DNA from: Ascoidea rubescens DSM 1968
Lineage: Eukaryota > Ascomycota > Saccharomycetes > Ascoideales > Ascoideaceae
Assembly: GCF_001661345.1 (NCBI RefSeq)
Contig: NW_017962913.1
Coordinates: forward strand, 3,094,941 to 3,158,940
Length of the DNA stretch: 64,000 nucleotides
Direction of reading: 5' to 3'
The notes below the pieces were generated by a model, which was not told the origin of the DNA, made no database searches, and saw only the letters and a list, made by a program, of their open reading frames with translations. Below are positions 30,457-40,125 of the stretch, in pieces; the stretch's first letter is position 1; every line of letters starts with the position of its first letter. The position numbers were made by a program, and so were the translations under genes.

Positions 30457-30787
30457 TAAAAACAGAATTCCATTTTTTATATTATGTTTAAAAGCTGATT
30501 TGAAAAACAAAAATAAAGACATTTCATTAAATGATTTGTTGTTATTAAATGATGAATTGAACTCCAATGGGTTTTTCGAATGTTCATCAAAAACAAATAA
30601 TAATGTATTAAATTTGTTTCAAAATGTGTCCAGATATTTATTACATCTACATTATTATAATAAAAATAATTCTGAAAACAATAATTATAAAAGGAAAAAA
30701 AAAAGCTCGAATCTGAAGAAATTCACAATAAAGAATATTCTTCCAAGAAGATTAAAGTCAAATAAAATTATTAAAATAAATCATTAA
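29984..30787 (+). CDS. Divergent Rho-like small GTPase lacking key switch residues
   Basis: 267 residues from the ATG at 29984; upstream only TTG/CTG codons extend the frame. G1 is intact (GDKGVGKTSLL, residues 15-25). The order of elements follows Rho proteins: FPIDINLP... aligns with Rho FPEEYVPT, then DVSLAGCDIPVSIELKIFD, LILICLSYDDLNSFNNL, G4-like CLKADL and G5 ECSSKT. But the switch-I Thr is Asn (PTVF becomes PNHL) and G3 DTAGQE is DTHFKQF, so the Gly and Gln needed for gamma-phosphate sensing and hydrolysis are gone. An insert of about 38 residues, mostly Asn (30352-30465), sits between helix 3 and strand 5. There is no CAAX box; the tail is strongly basic (KRKKKSSNLKKF). It may be a GTP-locked or nucleotide-insensitive pseudo-GTPase (inference). 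Tail-to-tail with trpB. Confidence 0.7.
30352..30465 (+). repeat. Asn/Ser codon repeat in the Rho-like gene
   Basis: Mixed AAC/AAT/AGT units encoding about 38 Asn/Ser residues, placed between helix 3 and strand 5 of the GTPase fold. Confidence 0.85.
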
Positions 30788-30806
30788 ATTAAATCATTAA
30801 ATTAAA

Positions 30807-32093
30807 TCATTGAATTTCGTATTTTTTGTCGATAAATTGTGGATAGTTTTCAACAACATAATCAATGTCCTTATCGCCTCTACCAGATAAATTAACAACA
30901 ATAGTTGAATTGTTGTCAACATTTTTAGCTAATTTTAAAGCATAAGCGATTGCATGAGACGATTCTAAAGCGGGAATAATACCTTCCAATTTAGATAGCG
31001 CAAAAAATGCATCAACAGCTTCCAAATCAGTTGCACCAACATTTTTCTCAGTTCTATTGCTTCTAAACCATAGAGCTTGTTCAGGACCAACACTTGGATA
31101 ATCTAAACCTGAAGCAATTGAATTCACTGGTCCGGGTTCATTGTCATTTAAGTTTTTAATCATAATTGAATTAAACCCATGCATAACACCATCTTCACCA
31201 TATGAAATAGAAGCAGCATGCGATCCTAGTTTTCCAGTTCCATCTCCAAGTGGTTCAACTGCATATAGTTTAACATCTTCGTCATCAATGAAAGCAGAAA
31301 ATATACCGGCAGCATTTGAACCACCACCGCAGCATGCAACAATATGTTCAGGTAATTTGTTATCATTTTTCAATTTAAATTGCTTTTTAGTTTCAGTACC
31401 AATAACACTTTGGAAATCTCTCACCATTAAAGGAAAGGGGTGTGGGCCAACAACACTGCCAATACAATACATGATATTTTCGGGATCTTTCATATAATTT
31501 TCAAAAGCTATATCTACAGCCTCTTTCAATGATTTTAAACCGTGAGTTGCAGGTATAACGTTAGCACCTAAAATTTTCATTCTGACCACATTTGGTTTTT
31601 CTTTAATGATATCAATTTCACCCATGTAAATATCACATTTCAAATTAAAATAAGCAGCAGCAGTAGCTAAAGCGACACCATGTTGACCAGCACCGGTTTC
31701 AGCGATTATCTTTTTTTTACCCAACTTCAAAGCGATCAAAGCTTCAGCCATACAGTGGTTTAATTTATGAGCACCCATATGGTTTAAATCTTCTCTTTTG
31801 AGATAGATTTTAATATTTTTATCTGGAGAGGCATATTTGGATAAATTTCTAGCAAAAAATAATGGAGTTGGTCTACCTTGAAAATCACTTCTAATTCGGC
31901 TCAAAGTCTCAAGATATTCAGGATCGTTTTTCAAGAGATCATATTGTTCTGAGATTAATTTCATTTGCTTCTCAATTTCAGGAGGAACAAAACATCCACC
32001 ATAGGGACCAAAAAACCCATTTTTATCTGGATAATTTTCCAAGTAAGGCTTTGTGAGAGTAATTCCCTGTTTGTTTTTCTCTAATTGAGACAT
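30807..32093 (-). CDS. trpB: Stand-alone, bacterial-type tryptophan synthase beta chain
   Basis: PLP enzyme joining indole and serine to tryptophan. 428 residues from the ATG at 32093; nine more codons lead to a GTG and are excluded. Seen: [20 protein letters not shown], the Schiff-base Lys in [14 protein letters not shown] (K110), catalytic Glu in [11 protein letters not shown] (E132), the phosphate loop CGGGSNA (256-261), [11 protein letters not shown] and NLSGRGDKD. The usual NHTGAHK has Met for Thr. Fungi normally carry TrpA and TrpB fused in one TRP5 polypeptide; here there is no alpha domain, and phrases such as [28 protein letters not shown] and HGFNS are typical of a bacterial TrpB subgroup. 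Codon use matches the host, so any transfer is old. Only 19 bp separate its stop from that of the Rho-like gene. TATA-like TATTTATATATC lies about 115 bp upstream. Confidence 0.93.
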   Translation of the reverse strand: MSQLEKNKQGITLTKPYLENYPDKNGFFGPYGGCFVPPEIEKQMKLISEQYDLLKNDPEYLETLSRIRSDFQGRPTPLFFARNLSKYASPDKNIKIYLKREDLNHMGAHKLNHCMAEALIALKLGKKKIIAETGAGQHGVALATAAAYFNLKCDIYMGEIDIIKEKPNVVRMKILGANVIPATHGLKSLKEAVDIAFENYMKDPENIMYCIGSVVGPHPFPLMVRDFQSVIGTETKKQFKLKNDNKLPEHIVACCGGGSNAAGIFSAFIDDEDVKLYAVEPLGDGTGKLGSHAASISYGEDGVMHGFNSIMIKNLNDNEPGPVNSIASGLDYPSVGPEQALWFRSNRTEKNVGATDLEAVDAFFALSKLEGIIPALESSHAIAYALKLAKNVDNNSTIVVNLSGRGDKDIDYVVENYPQFIDKKYEIQ

Positions 32094-33062
32094 TTCACTC
32101 AAAATATTCGAATTTATCACAAAATTATATGAAAAGGCTAGCAGCGATCCACAAATAATCCTTAGATACTTGAAGAATCAAGAAATAATTTTCATTGTTT
32201 CTCTGTAAGATATATAAATAACTGAAATATGGGTCTGTAGTGTTCAAAACTTCCCAAACCCGCAGCACTGGTTTTCCGATAATGCAGTATTTGCATGATT
32301 TATGTCTGTGCGCGCCTCAGAGAGGTTTGCCACGTGAAACGCCTGTTTTGGATCAGAGGAACACTCATTACCCGTTTGTTTCCAACCTCCGTGGCGGTGG
32401 ATATGACCGGAGCCTTTGCCTGTGCCGCAGCAGCCCACGTGGTCGTTTTTTGAAACAGGATTAGTGTTGGCTGGACGCATTTCCGGTGGTTGGGGACGGA
32501 ACCCCTCGCTTGTTCTCGCATTGGCCGGAAGTGGAAAAGCACCGATGACTGTGTTCGTTTGAAAAGGCTACCGATTTCGTGTTTGGTGTTAACGGTCTTT
32601 CAATTTATCTCCAATGATGGGCTGCAGTTACTATGTGATCGCATACTGGACTATTGTCATCGCGGAGAAATCGTTGTTGTGTTCGCTGCGAAATCGCGAA
32701 AAGAAAACAGTGGATCTACTACCGGGTAAGAAAAGTTTCTTTTGTCCAATTAGAGGAATCAGATCTCGTTTTTATAAAATGATAAATTATATGAAATATA
32801 TTTGAAAGTTAATAATTAATATTAAAAAGATATTTAAAACTGAATATATCTCAATTTTTCTGATTATCTTCTTGTTTTTGTCTTTTTATTATCCAATAAA
32901 GGTTTCACATACATTTTATAAATAATATCCTTTTTTTATTTATATTCTTGCCAATATTCTTCCATATCTTGTATATTAAATTATTATTAAATTATTAATA
33001 GATATTTTCATTAATATTTACAAAATTTATAAACAAATCAACCTCATATTTCATATTTCAAA
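32094..33062. other. Divergent intergenic trpB / MIR1 with GC island
   Basis: GC-rich at about 32270-32740, carrying CACGTG at 32331-32336 and 32436-32441. The 300 bp next to MIR1 are AT-rich. I see no TGACTCA Gcn4 site in the 200 bp next to trpB. No gene. Confidence 0.55.
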
Positions 33063-33989
33063 ATGACTGCATCTGAACTTTCATCCTTTACTGTATTAGA
33101 TTACAGTAAATTCGCTTTAGCTGGTGCTATTGGTTGTGGTGTTACCCATGGTTCCATGACTCCAATCGATGTTATCAAAACCAGAATTCAATTAGAACCA
33201 ACCAAATATACTGGTATGTTCCAATCTGCCAAAAAAATTGTTGCTGAAGAAGGTGCTGGTGCTTTATTAACTGGTTTGGGTCCAACCATCTTGGGTTACT
33301 CTTTACAAGGTGCTTTCAAATTTGGTGGTTACGAATTATTCAAAAAAACTTTCATTGATTTCTTGGGTATTGAAACTGCTACCAACTACAAAAACTCAGT
33401 TTATATTGGTTCTGCTGCCATTGCCGAATTCTTTGCTGATATCGCTTTATGTCCTTTGGAAGCCACTCGTATTAGATTGGTCTCTCAACCAACTTTTGCT
33501 AACGGTTTATTAGGTGGGTTTTCAAGAATCTTAAAAGAAGAAGGTGTCGGTTCATTCTATAACGGTTTCACTCCAATTTTGTTCAAACAAATTCCATATA
33601 ATATTGCCAAATTCTTAACATATGAAAGAGCCTCTGAAGCCATTCATTCTTTTATCCCAACTCCAAAGGAAAAGTTATCTTCATCTACTGCAACTGCCAT
33701 CAATTTAGCCTCTGGTTTAATTGCTGGTTTCATGGCTGCTATCGTTTCTCAACCTGCTGATACTTTATTATCTAAAGTGAACAAAACTAAAAAAGCTCCA
33801 GGACAATCAACTGTCGGTTTATTAGCCCAATTAGCTAAAGAATTAGGATTCAGGGGTTCATTTGCCGGTTTACCAACTCGTTTAGTTATGGTTGGTACTT
33901 TGACCTCTTTACAATTCACCATTTACGGTACTCTTAAGCAAAGTCTTAACTGTTCCCCAAGTATCGAAATTGGTGGTGGTGGTCACTAA
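33063..33989 (+). CDS. MIR1: Mitochondrial phosphate carrier
   Basis: Inner-membrane carrier that imports phosphate with a proton for ATP synthesis. 308 residues against 311 in S. cerevisiae. Three mitochondrial-carrier repeats with the signatures [22 protein letters not shown] and [11 protein letters not shown], plus Mir1-specific stretches [33 protein letters not shown] and [14 protein letters not shown]. There is no cleaved presequence, as usual. Strict codon choice (GGT, GCT, TTA, TTG) indicates high expression. Confidence 0.97.
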   Translation: MTASELSSFTVLDYSKFALAGAIGCGVTHGSMTPIDVIKTRIQLEPTKYTGMFQSAKKIVAEEGAGALLTGLGPTILGYSLQGAFKFGGYELFKKTFIDFLGIETATNYKNSVYIGSAAIAEFFADIALCPLEATRIRLVSQPTFANGLLGGFSRILKEEGVGSFYNGFTPILFKQIPYNIAKFLTYERASEAIHSFIPTPKEKLSSSTATAINLASGLIAGFMAAIVSQPADTLLSKVNKTKKAPGQSTVGLLAQLAKELGFRGSFAGLPTRLVMVGTLTSLQFTIYGTLKQSLNCSPSIEIGGGGH

Positions 33990-34382
33990 GCAACTTGATA
34001 CATCACTTGTGATCTTTCATTTTCCGACTAATCTTTATAAATTTTAAATTAATAATAAATAATAAATAATTAACAAGTAAATAGTAAAGGTCTAAATAGA
34101 AATATTCGACCAACTTTAATTATCCTCAACTCAAAATGTGATGGAATTTAGTTTTGTTTTCCTCATTTGTGAAAATATGTCTGTGTATGACTCAATCATG
34201 ACACAAACAATATCCGGTAAAAAGAACGCTATACAAAAATAAATAAGACTTTTTCCTCATTTTTCAGTTTTATTAATTGCAAACAGAAAAAAGATTAGAA
34301 TAATATTTCATTATACTTTTGTCTACTCTCGTCTATAATAAGCAGTCATTGGTAATCATCAGCGTTATCTATAACCATCGAA
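33990..34382. other. Intergenic MIR1 / DAHPS-like gene
   Basis: AT-rich. It contains AATAAATAAT-type runs that may serve MIR1 3'-end formation and a Gcn4-type site listed separately. Confidence 0.5.
34188..34194 (+). promoter_or_regulatory. Gcn4-type site TGACTCA
   Basis: A perfect TGACTCA lies 189 bp before the start of the DAHP-synthase-like gene, a typical distance for general amino-acid control of yeast biosynthetic genes. Function inferred. Confidence 0.45.
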
Positions 34383-35984
34383 ATGTCGTATCAAAATGAG
34401 GAGTCACAGCAGTCGAACGAAAGCAATAGGCTTTATCAATTGAGTTCTCAAGACTCCAGCAGTTCAATAAACAAGTTTCCATATTGGAATTATGGTCCTT
34501 CAAAAAATAACTATCATAACAAAAGTTCCAATAATGTTAACAATGTCAATACTCACAGCAACACTACTAATTACAATGGACATAATAATAACTCAAATCA
34601 CAGTCATCCATTATTAATGTCGAGAAATTACTCATCTAGCAGTTCAGCCTTATGTTTAAGTGAAAGGGCTAGACAGGTTGCTGTTGCTCAACCAGAAGTT
34701 ATTCAACAGTTTATTTCCCCAATAACTTATGAGATTTCAAATAAAATTATAAATGATCGACTAAGTTTATCCAACTTATTAAAAAAAGATAATCCAATTA
34801 CAAATCCTTTAGTTATAATCTCTGGTCCGAATTTTATTGGGAACAAGAATCAAGCAAAAGCTTGCTCAAATTGGTTGAATAAATTTCAAAAGGAGAAATC
34901 TTTTAATCTGAATCTATTTTTATTAATGAGATGCAATCTAATGAACTACAATTATTCTTATGAGGAATACGATGATAACGAAAAAATCATACCATATGGT
35001 AACAAGTCCAGTATTAACGACTCGTGTATGAGTTATGAAGTTAACTATGGAGTACCATATTGCAGAAATCTACTACTAGAAATAGTCTCAAGAGTACCAA
35101 TAGTCGGAGAATTGGCAGATACCATAACTCCACAATATACATCAGATTTATATTCAATGGCTATTATTGGTTCTTCAGTGGTTGAATCTCAATTGCACCG
35201 AGAGCTGGTGTCTGGAGCATCATACGCAGTGGGATTTCAAACATCAGATTATAATAATAAGAATGTGAATGATTTAGAGAAATTTAATTGTAAAATTACT
35301 TCATCAACACAAGCTATTTTAGCATCAAATAAGCCTCATCATTTTTTATCAATAACCAAAACTGGTCAAGCTGCAATCGTTTGCACTACAGGAAATGATG
35401 AAACATTTGTAATATTGCAATTAAACAACATATATTTGGAATTATCGAATCAAGATATCAAAGATACTATAGCTAAAATACTCAGAGAGTTAAAGTTGAA
35501 AGAAAGAAATAAAGTCAAGCCGGTTATTCTATTTGACGTTGGTTTAATTAATTTAAATAACATTTTTAAATACTATGAAATTTTGAAAACATTTTTAGTT
35601 GATGAGGCTAAAACCTCTGCATATGTTTTGGGGGTTCAAATCAACTCTGGTGATGATTATATAAATGACAATGGGTTTGATGAATATGAATTTGATGATC
35701 AAAAAACTGACAATATAGCAAATTCTAATGTTATCCTAGATGAATTTGATGAGCAATTGAAACTCGACTCTCTGACTGAGTATGATCCATATAAACTTGT
35801 TTCCAACCGGGGTATCGCTCTTGAAATATATGAAACTCACAGAAGAAACTTATTCAGCAATATTTTCAATGTTAATTTGGAGAACAGTAAAAATGAAATT
35901 GACATGTTCGAAAATTTCGTTTGTGCTGATATTTTGATGGCATATATCTCACACTTGTCTGAAGCCAGGTCAGACCTAAAATAG
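34383..35984 (+). CDS. DAHP-synthase-like protein with lost active-site residues
   Basis: 533 residues. From residue about 100 it follows type I DAHP synthases (Aro3/Aro4), which open the shikimate pathway: ARQVAVAQPEVIQQFISPIT, VIISGP, ELADTITPQYTSDL, ESQLHRELVSGASYAVGF, PHHFLSITKTGQAAIVCTTGN. The active site is gone: GPCS is GPNF (metal Cys at 150), TKxGH is TKTGQ (metal His at 329), GFKNGT is GFQTSD (catalytic Lys at 286), GARTTESQ is GSSVVESQ (Arg), and the KPRTTVGWKG segment is not recognisable. The metal Glu and Asp near the C terminus also appear replaced. The N-terminal 90 residues are Ser/Asn-rich and extra. I infer a non-catalytic paralog, perhaps binding or regulating active Aro3/Aro4; this is unproven. 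The gene is intact, so it is probably expressed. Confidence 0.82.
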   Translation: MSYQNEESQQSNESNRLYQLSSQDSSSSINKFPYWNYGPSKNNYHNKSSNNVNNVNTHSNTTNYNGHNNNSNHSHPLLMSRNYSSSSSALCLSERARQVAVAQPEVIQQFISPITYEISNKIINDRLSLSNLLKKDNPITNPLVIISGPNFIGNKNQAKACSNWLNKFQKEKSFNLNLFLLMRCNLMNYNYSYEEYDDNEKIIPYGNKSSINDSCMSYEVNYGVPYCRNLLLEIVSRVPIVGELADTITPQYTSDLYSMAIIGSSVVESQLHRELVSGASYAVGFQTSDYNNKNVNDLEKFNCKITSSTQAILASNKPHHFLSITKTGQAAIVCTTGNDETFVILQLNNIYLELSNQDIKDTIAKILRELKLKERNKVKPVILFDVGLINLNNIFKYYEILKTFLVDEAKTSAYVLGVQINSGDDYINDNGFDEYEFDDQKTDNIANSNVILDEFDEQLKLDSLTEYDPYKLVSNRGIALEIYETHRRNLFSNIFNVNLENSKNEIDMFENFVCADILMAYISHLSEARSDLK

Positions 35985-37216
35985 TTGCTTCCCAGAGTGT
36001 TACTGAGGACACAGCTGTCAACTGAGGTAGTTTCACCACTTTTCCTTTTGTTCCATCTTGGTTTATCTCGTTTTATCTTGTTTTTTATCTGCTTGCCCCA
36101 ATATTTACCATCGCTATGGAAGTTCCATCTCCTGTTATGCTGCGCGAGATTATGCACACGCAGCTTCTCGTCATGAATCCGCATTGCTGGCTCTGCTCAA
36201 CATTTTTTCTTTTCCAACAAAACCGTAAGCTACCGCCTGCACCCAGCAGCTGGACCGCACCACTCCGCCATATTGATTTGGCTGTGCGGGCTGAGTGTGC
36301 CAGCAGGTGGCCGTTTTCTGTGCGGTCCCTCCCAGCTCCCATTATGTTTGGTATAAAACCGCTAAAACAACCATTGCTCTTCTTTCTCAAAACTCTTGAT
36401 ACTTGTTGTTTTTTTGCTTTAAAGCTGAGTGTCGCTGAGTGTTTTCAACAAATTCACAGTGTTGTTTTCTAGCTGTGGCCAAATCAAATATCAAACCAAA
36501 TAATAAACGAGAAGCCCCTGGAATTCCACAAAACTTCTCAAGTTGCTGTGATTTCTGCTAACTTTCTCCAATCTCTGCCAACTTATTCAAAGAACCAAAA
36601 ATTAGACTCAGTCGAAGAACACAGATTCGTTGCTTTCCAGTCTTCAACCAAAGCTCATTAGGCGCAATAAATATTCTTCATCGCTACTGAAATATAAAGA
36701 TATTCATCCTTTTTCATCAATTTCTCTTGGAGAGCTATATGAATCTTTGGTTTTATTTTCAAAAATAACCTCGAACTAGCACTGACTTATCCAACAAATT
36801 ACATTCAAAGATTATCAAATTATAATTCTCTTACAAGATTAATCACTACTGATACACACATAGAAAAATAAAATACAGCTCATAGTATTTTCATAAAATA
36901 TTATAAATAAAAAGTATTATCTGGGTATATTGCCTATTCATTTTTTTTGCCATATCATTTAATATATTGTTACATCTTGCGAGATAAGAAAAGGTTCAAT
37001 ATACTAGCATTTTTTTTCAACTTTGTTCATCATTTATATTTAAATTTGATTTAAAAAGAACAAAGAAAATTTGATTATTCTATCTTTATCCCATTTTATT
37101 TTACTTTGTCTTATCTCATTTCAACCACCTATTAGCCCTTCTATAAAATATTCATTTTTAATCAACTTCATCCATTTTTTTCAGTTTTCTTTTATTTTTT
37201 TGAGAAAGAAATAAAA
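35985..37216. other. Intergenic upstream of MDM34 with GC island
   Basis: GC-rich at about 36000-36360, touching the end of the previous gene, then increasingly AT-rich toward MDM34. Frames up to 118 codons overlap on both strands and are not conserved. No gene called. Confidence 0.5.
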
Positions 37217-38833
37217 ATGTCCTTTAATTTTGACTGGAATTCATTATCAAATAATTTTTTACTTATAAATGATTTCAAATCAACTTTAAATAATCTATTA
37301 AATGATTCATTTAATAATATTAGTTTTCAAAATATTGATTTAATCTCAATATTTAAAGACAAAAAATTTCAAATTGAAAATATATCCTTTGGTTCAATTA
37401 ACCCTTGTCTAAATTTAAATTCAATAGATTTCCAAATCAATCAAAATCACTTACTAACCCTTGATTTTAATTTGATTTATAACGGTGATGCAAATTTGTC
37501 TTTATTATCTTCTGTGGAATCAAACCCATTAAATTCAATCACTTTTAATACTTTATGTAAATATGAAAATCATCATTATTTGTTCAATAACCAATTAAAT
37601 GATTTCATATTGCCAAATTTCCCATTAGCATCTCAATCTTCAATGATTCCCTTTTTACTCTCTTTATCAAATCTATCCATCTATTTACAATTTAAAATTG
37701 TTTTAACTAATAAAAATGGTGTTATTATTTTATTTGACGACCAGTTAACCAATATCGACCTAAAAATAAGTTCTTCCTTGGATGAGTTTTATAAAATTCT
37801 TTATGATTTGTATAATACGAAAAGTTATCTCTATTTAAATCAAATTAATGAAAATGAAATCACTCTATTCATTAAACAAGAATTAATTAACGGTTTTAAA
37901 ATGTCAATCAAAAACGATTTACCAAGATTGATTAATTATACGTCTTTAAAATTCTTACAAGATGCAAATTTAAATTTAAACGATTTAATCAATATTGAAG
38001 AAAATTTCAAGCTAGATAATCAAAATTTAGTTGAAACTTTTAATAATCATTTAAATGATTTTTTAACTCTCAATAAAAATAGAATTAGCAATAGCAATAG
38101 CAATAGCAATAGCAATAGCAATAACAGTAACAGTAATGAAGATAACAATAACAGCATTGCTACTATTGGTAAAAACCATGAAAATTCCCCTTATTACTTA
38201 TTTAATAGATGCTATTCAAAATTTAAAAATTTTGTTCTATCTCCCTTTTATGATACATATAATTTTTTTGAAGAGAAACTCACTTTTTTTAAACAAAATT
38301 CTTTGTCAAGATTTTTAACTACAGTTGATAATTCATTTAGCACTTTATCCACTTCGAAACCTTTAGACAGTCTTAATTTACAGCTCAAACCTGATCTAAT
38401 CAATAGAATGGTTGTTGATTTGAAAAAAGCTGATACTAATCAGATCGATAATACTAATCAAATTGATATTGATAGTGAAAGTATTAGAAAACCACGTCAA
38501 AATCGAGTAATAAGATTGGGATCAAATAAATCGATGGAAAAATCCCAAAAAAAATCAAAAACAAAGAAAAAAGGAAATATTTGTAATGATCAATACCTAC
38601 CATTGACCAGACATAATTTAATGATGATGTCGGGGGAAAATTACGGAATGAATAACACTTTTGAAAGTTCAACTGTTTTATATACAGACTCAGAGTCTAA
38701 TAATAATTTAAACTCTGAAAACCTATTCAATAGTGATAACAATTATTTAAAAAAAAATTGTTACCTCAATGTTGAAAATCCCTTGTTGAAAAATAAAATC
38801 AGAACAAAATCTTCAAATTATCAATCCTTTTAA
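37217..38833 (+). CDS. MDM34: ERMES subunit Mdm34
   Basis: Mitochondrial outer-membrane subunit of the ER-mitochondria encounter structure, which tethers the organelles and passes phospholipids. 538 residues against 459 in S. cerevisiae. The start MSFNFDWNSL matches the family's MxFxFxW opening. The SMP lipid-binding domain covers about residues 1-245: NPCLNLNSIDF, LDFNLIYNGDANLSLLSSVESNPLN, IPFLLSLSNLSIYLQFKIVL, FKMSIKNDLPRLINYTS. A (AGC AAT)n run at 38089-38124 encodes SNSNSN after the domain. The C-terminal part is basic and Asn-rich with RKPRQNRVIRLGSNKS, like the basic segment in other Mdm34 proteins. Sequence identity is low, but the order of conserved blocks is right. Confidence 0.82.
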   Translation: MSFNFDWNSLSNNFLLINDFKSTLNNLLNDSFNNISFQNIDLISIFKDKKFQIENISFGSINPCLNLNSIDFQINQNHLLTLDFNLIYNGDANLSLLSSVESNPLNSITFNTLCKYENHHYLFNNQLNDFILPNFPLASQSSMIPFLLSLSNLSIYLQFKIVLTNKNGVIILFDDQLTNIDLKISSSLDEFYKILYDLYNTKSYLYLNQINENEITLFIKQELINGFKMSIKNDLPRLINYTSLKFLQDANLNLNDLINIEENFKLDNQNLVETFNNHLNDFLTLNKNRISNSNSNSNSNSNNSNSNEDNNNSIATIGKNHENSPYYLFNRCYSKFKNFVLSPFYDTYNFFEEKLTFFKQNSLSRFLTTVDNSFSTLSTSKPLDSLNLQLKPDLINRMVVDLKKADTNQIDNTNQIDIDSESIRKPRQNRVIRLGSNKSMEKSQKKSKTKKKGNICNDQYLPLTRHNLMMMSGENYGMNNTFESSTVLYTDSESNNNLNSENLFNSDNNYLKKNCYLNVENPLLKNKIRTKSSNYQSF

Positions 38834-40125
38834 CCAAAGTTTAGCTTTTAGTTTTACGAATTCAAAGTTATGAGTGAAATTGTAAAGATTAATGGAACAT
38901 TTGATTGTCGTTCATGGTCAACCAACACGTTCAGCACTTTTTAACCCCTAATCGTCATTTCCTTTTCTACTTTTTATTAATATTCAGATTTCAAAAATAA
39001 TTCCAAAATTTTTATTAACATTTTATATCAACATTTTTTTTTTTCCTGCAAAATAATGTAATTGTTTAAATAATTGCAAACTTATAATTACCCTTGCAAT
39101 TTTGTGTCTATTTATCTTCTTGTTGTGTATTATCATTAATTTTTTACATACATAAATATATAAATATATAAATATATGTATAGTGTATAGTCCATACTCC
39201 ATAAAACAATTCCTTGCTATAACTTGGAAACCGGAATGGATTGTAGAAAGGGCTGGATTCTGGAGCTGGTTGGACTGGAAAACCCAAAAAGGGGATAAAA
39301 TTACCATTTTTTGCAGACTGGCAAATATTGCTCCATAAATGCTAGCATTTTGCAGCCAAACACAAAGTGATGAACACTCCTCTAAAGACAATCACCATCT
39401 CCAACATAAAAGTTATTTCAGTTCAACCTCAAATGAAAAGGTACCAGTATCCCGATAGAAGAGGTAAAAGTGCCGAACGCGCACATACCGGCCTTCCAAA
39501 CGCACACTCCAGCACAACTAAGCGGTCTGCTTAAAGTAACGTGTTTGTGGCTGCGGTACGTCTGCACCACAACGCACCTTATTGCAGGCGGCGTCCAACA
39601 TCGAATTCCACGATTCACACATTCAACCAACAAGAGTTGCTTTTGGAATTCTGTTAACCAATTCATTTGTTATTTCCTTTCCAATTAACTGACCATAGAA
39701 GAATCTCAAGAAATTCTGCCTCGAATGAAACCTAGCGATATATCTTGTGCATTCAACAGCAGAATTTCATAATGTGCTTGAAAACATGCAAGAAGTTTCC
39801 TTGATGGTAATATTTGAATATTTGCATGAGAAATTCCAAAAGGATTCTATCTAGACTAATAAATATAAGAAGATAAAATAAAATAAAGAAATGAATAAAA
39901 CGAAGATTCTCATAACTGAAAATGAAGAAAACAAAGTATAAAAAATGATTTCCGTATGTATAATATATAATAATTGAAATAATTTTAACTGTGGAAAATA
40001 ACTAATAAAGTCATTTAATATTCAACAATATTAAAACAAAAATAAGAAATAAAAAAGTAGCCTGCGAAAAGAGACAGGCAAAAGAGAAATCAAAAATAAA
40101 AAGTTCTCATGCTTTTATTATTCAA
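38834..40125. other. Convergent intergenic MDM34 / Zn-cluster gene with a GC island
   Basis: A GC-rich island at about 39440-39640 lies between two gene ends, where no protein-gene promoter is expected. Frames there (72-122 codons) lack proper starts or conservation. Three copies of an ATAAATAT-type unit lie near 39153-39178. Confidence 0.5.

Noticed and set aside
30190-30567. Minus-strand poly-Leu frame opposite the Rho-like gene
   Set aside because: It is the antisense of the Asn repeat (AAT read as ATT/TTA/TAT on the other strand).
39023-39391. 122-codon minus-strand frame after MDM34
   Set aside because: It opens at TTG and the first ATG leaves a poorly structured chain; no family.
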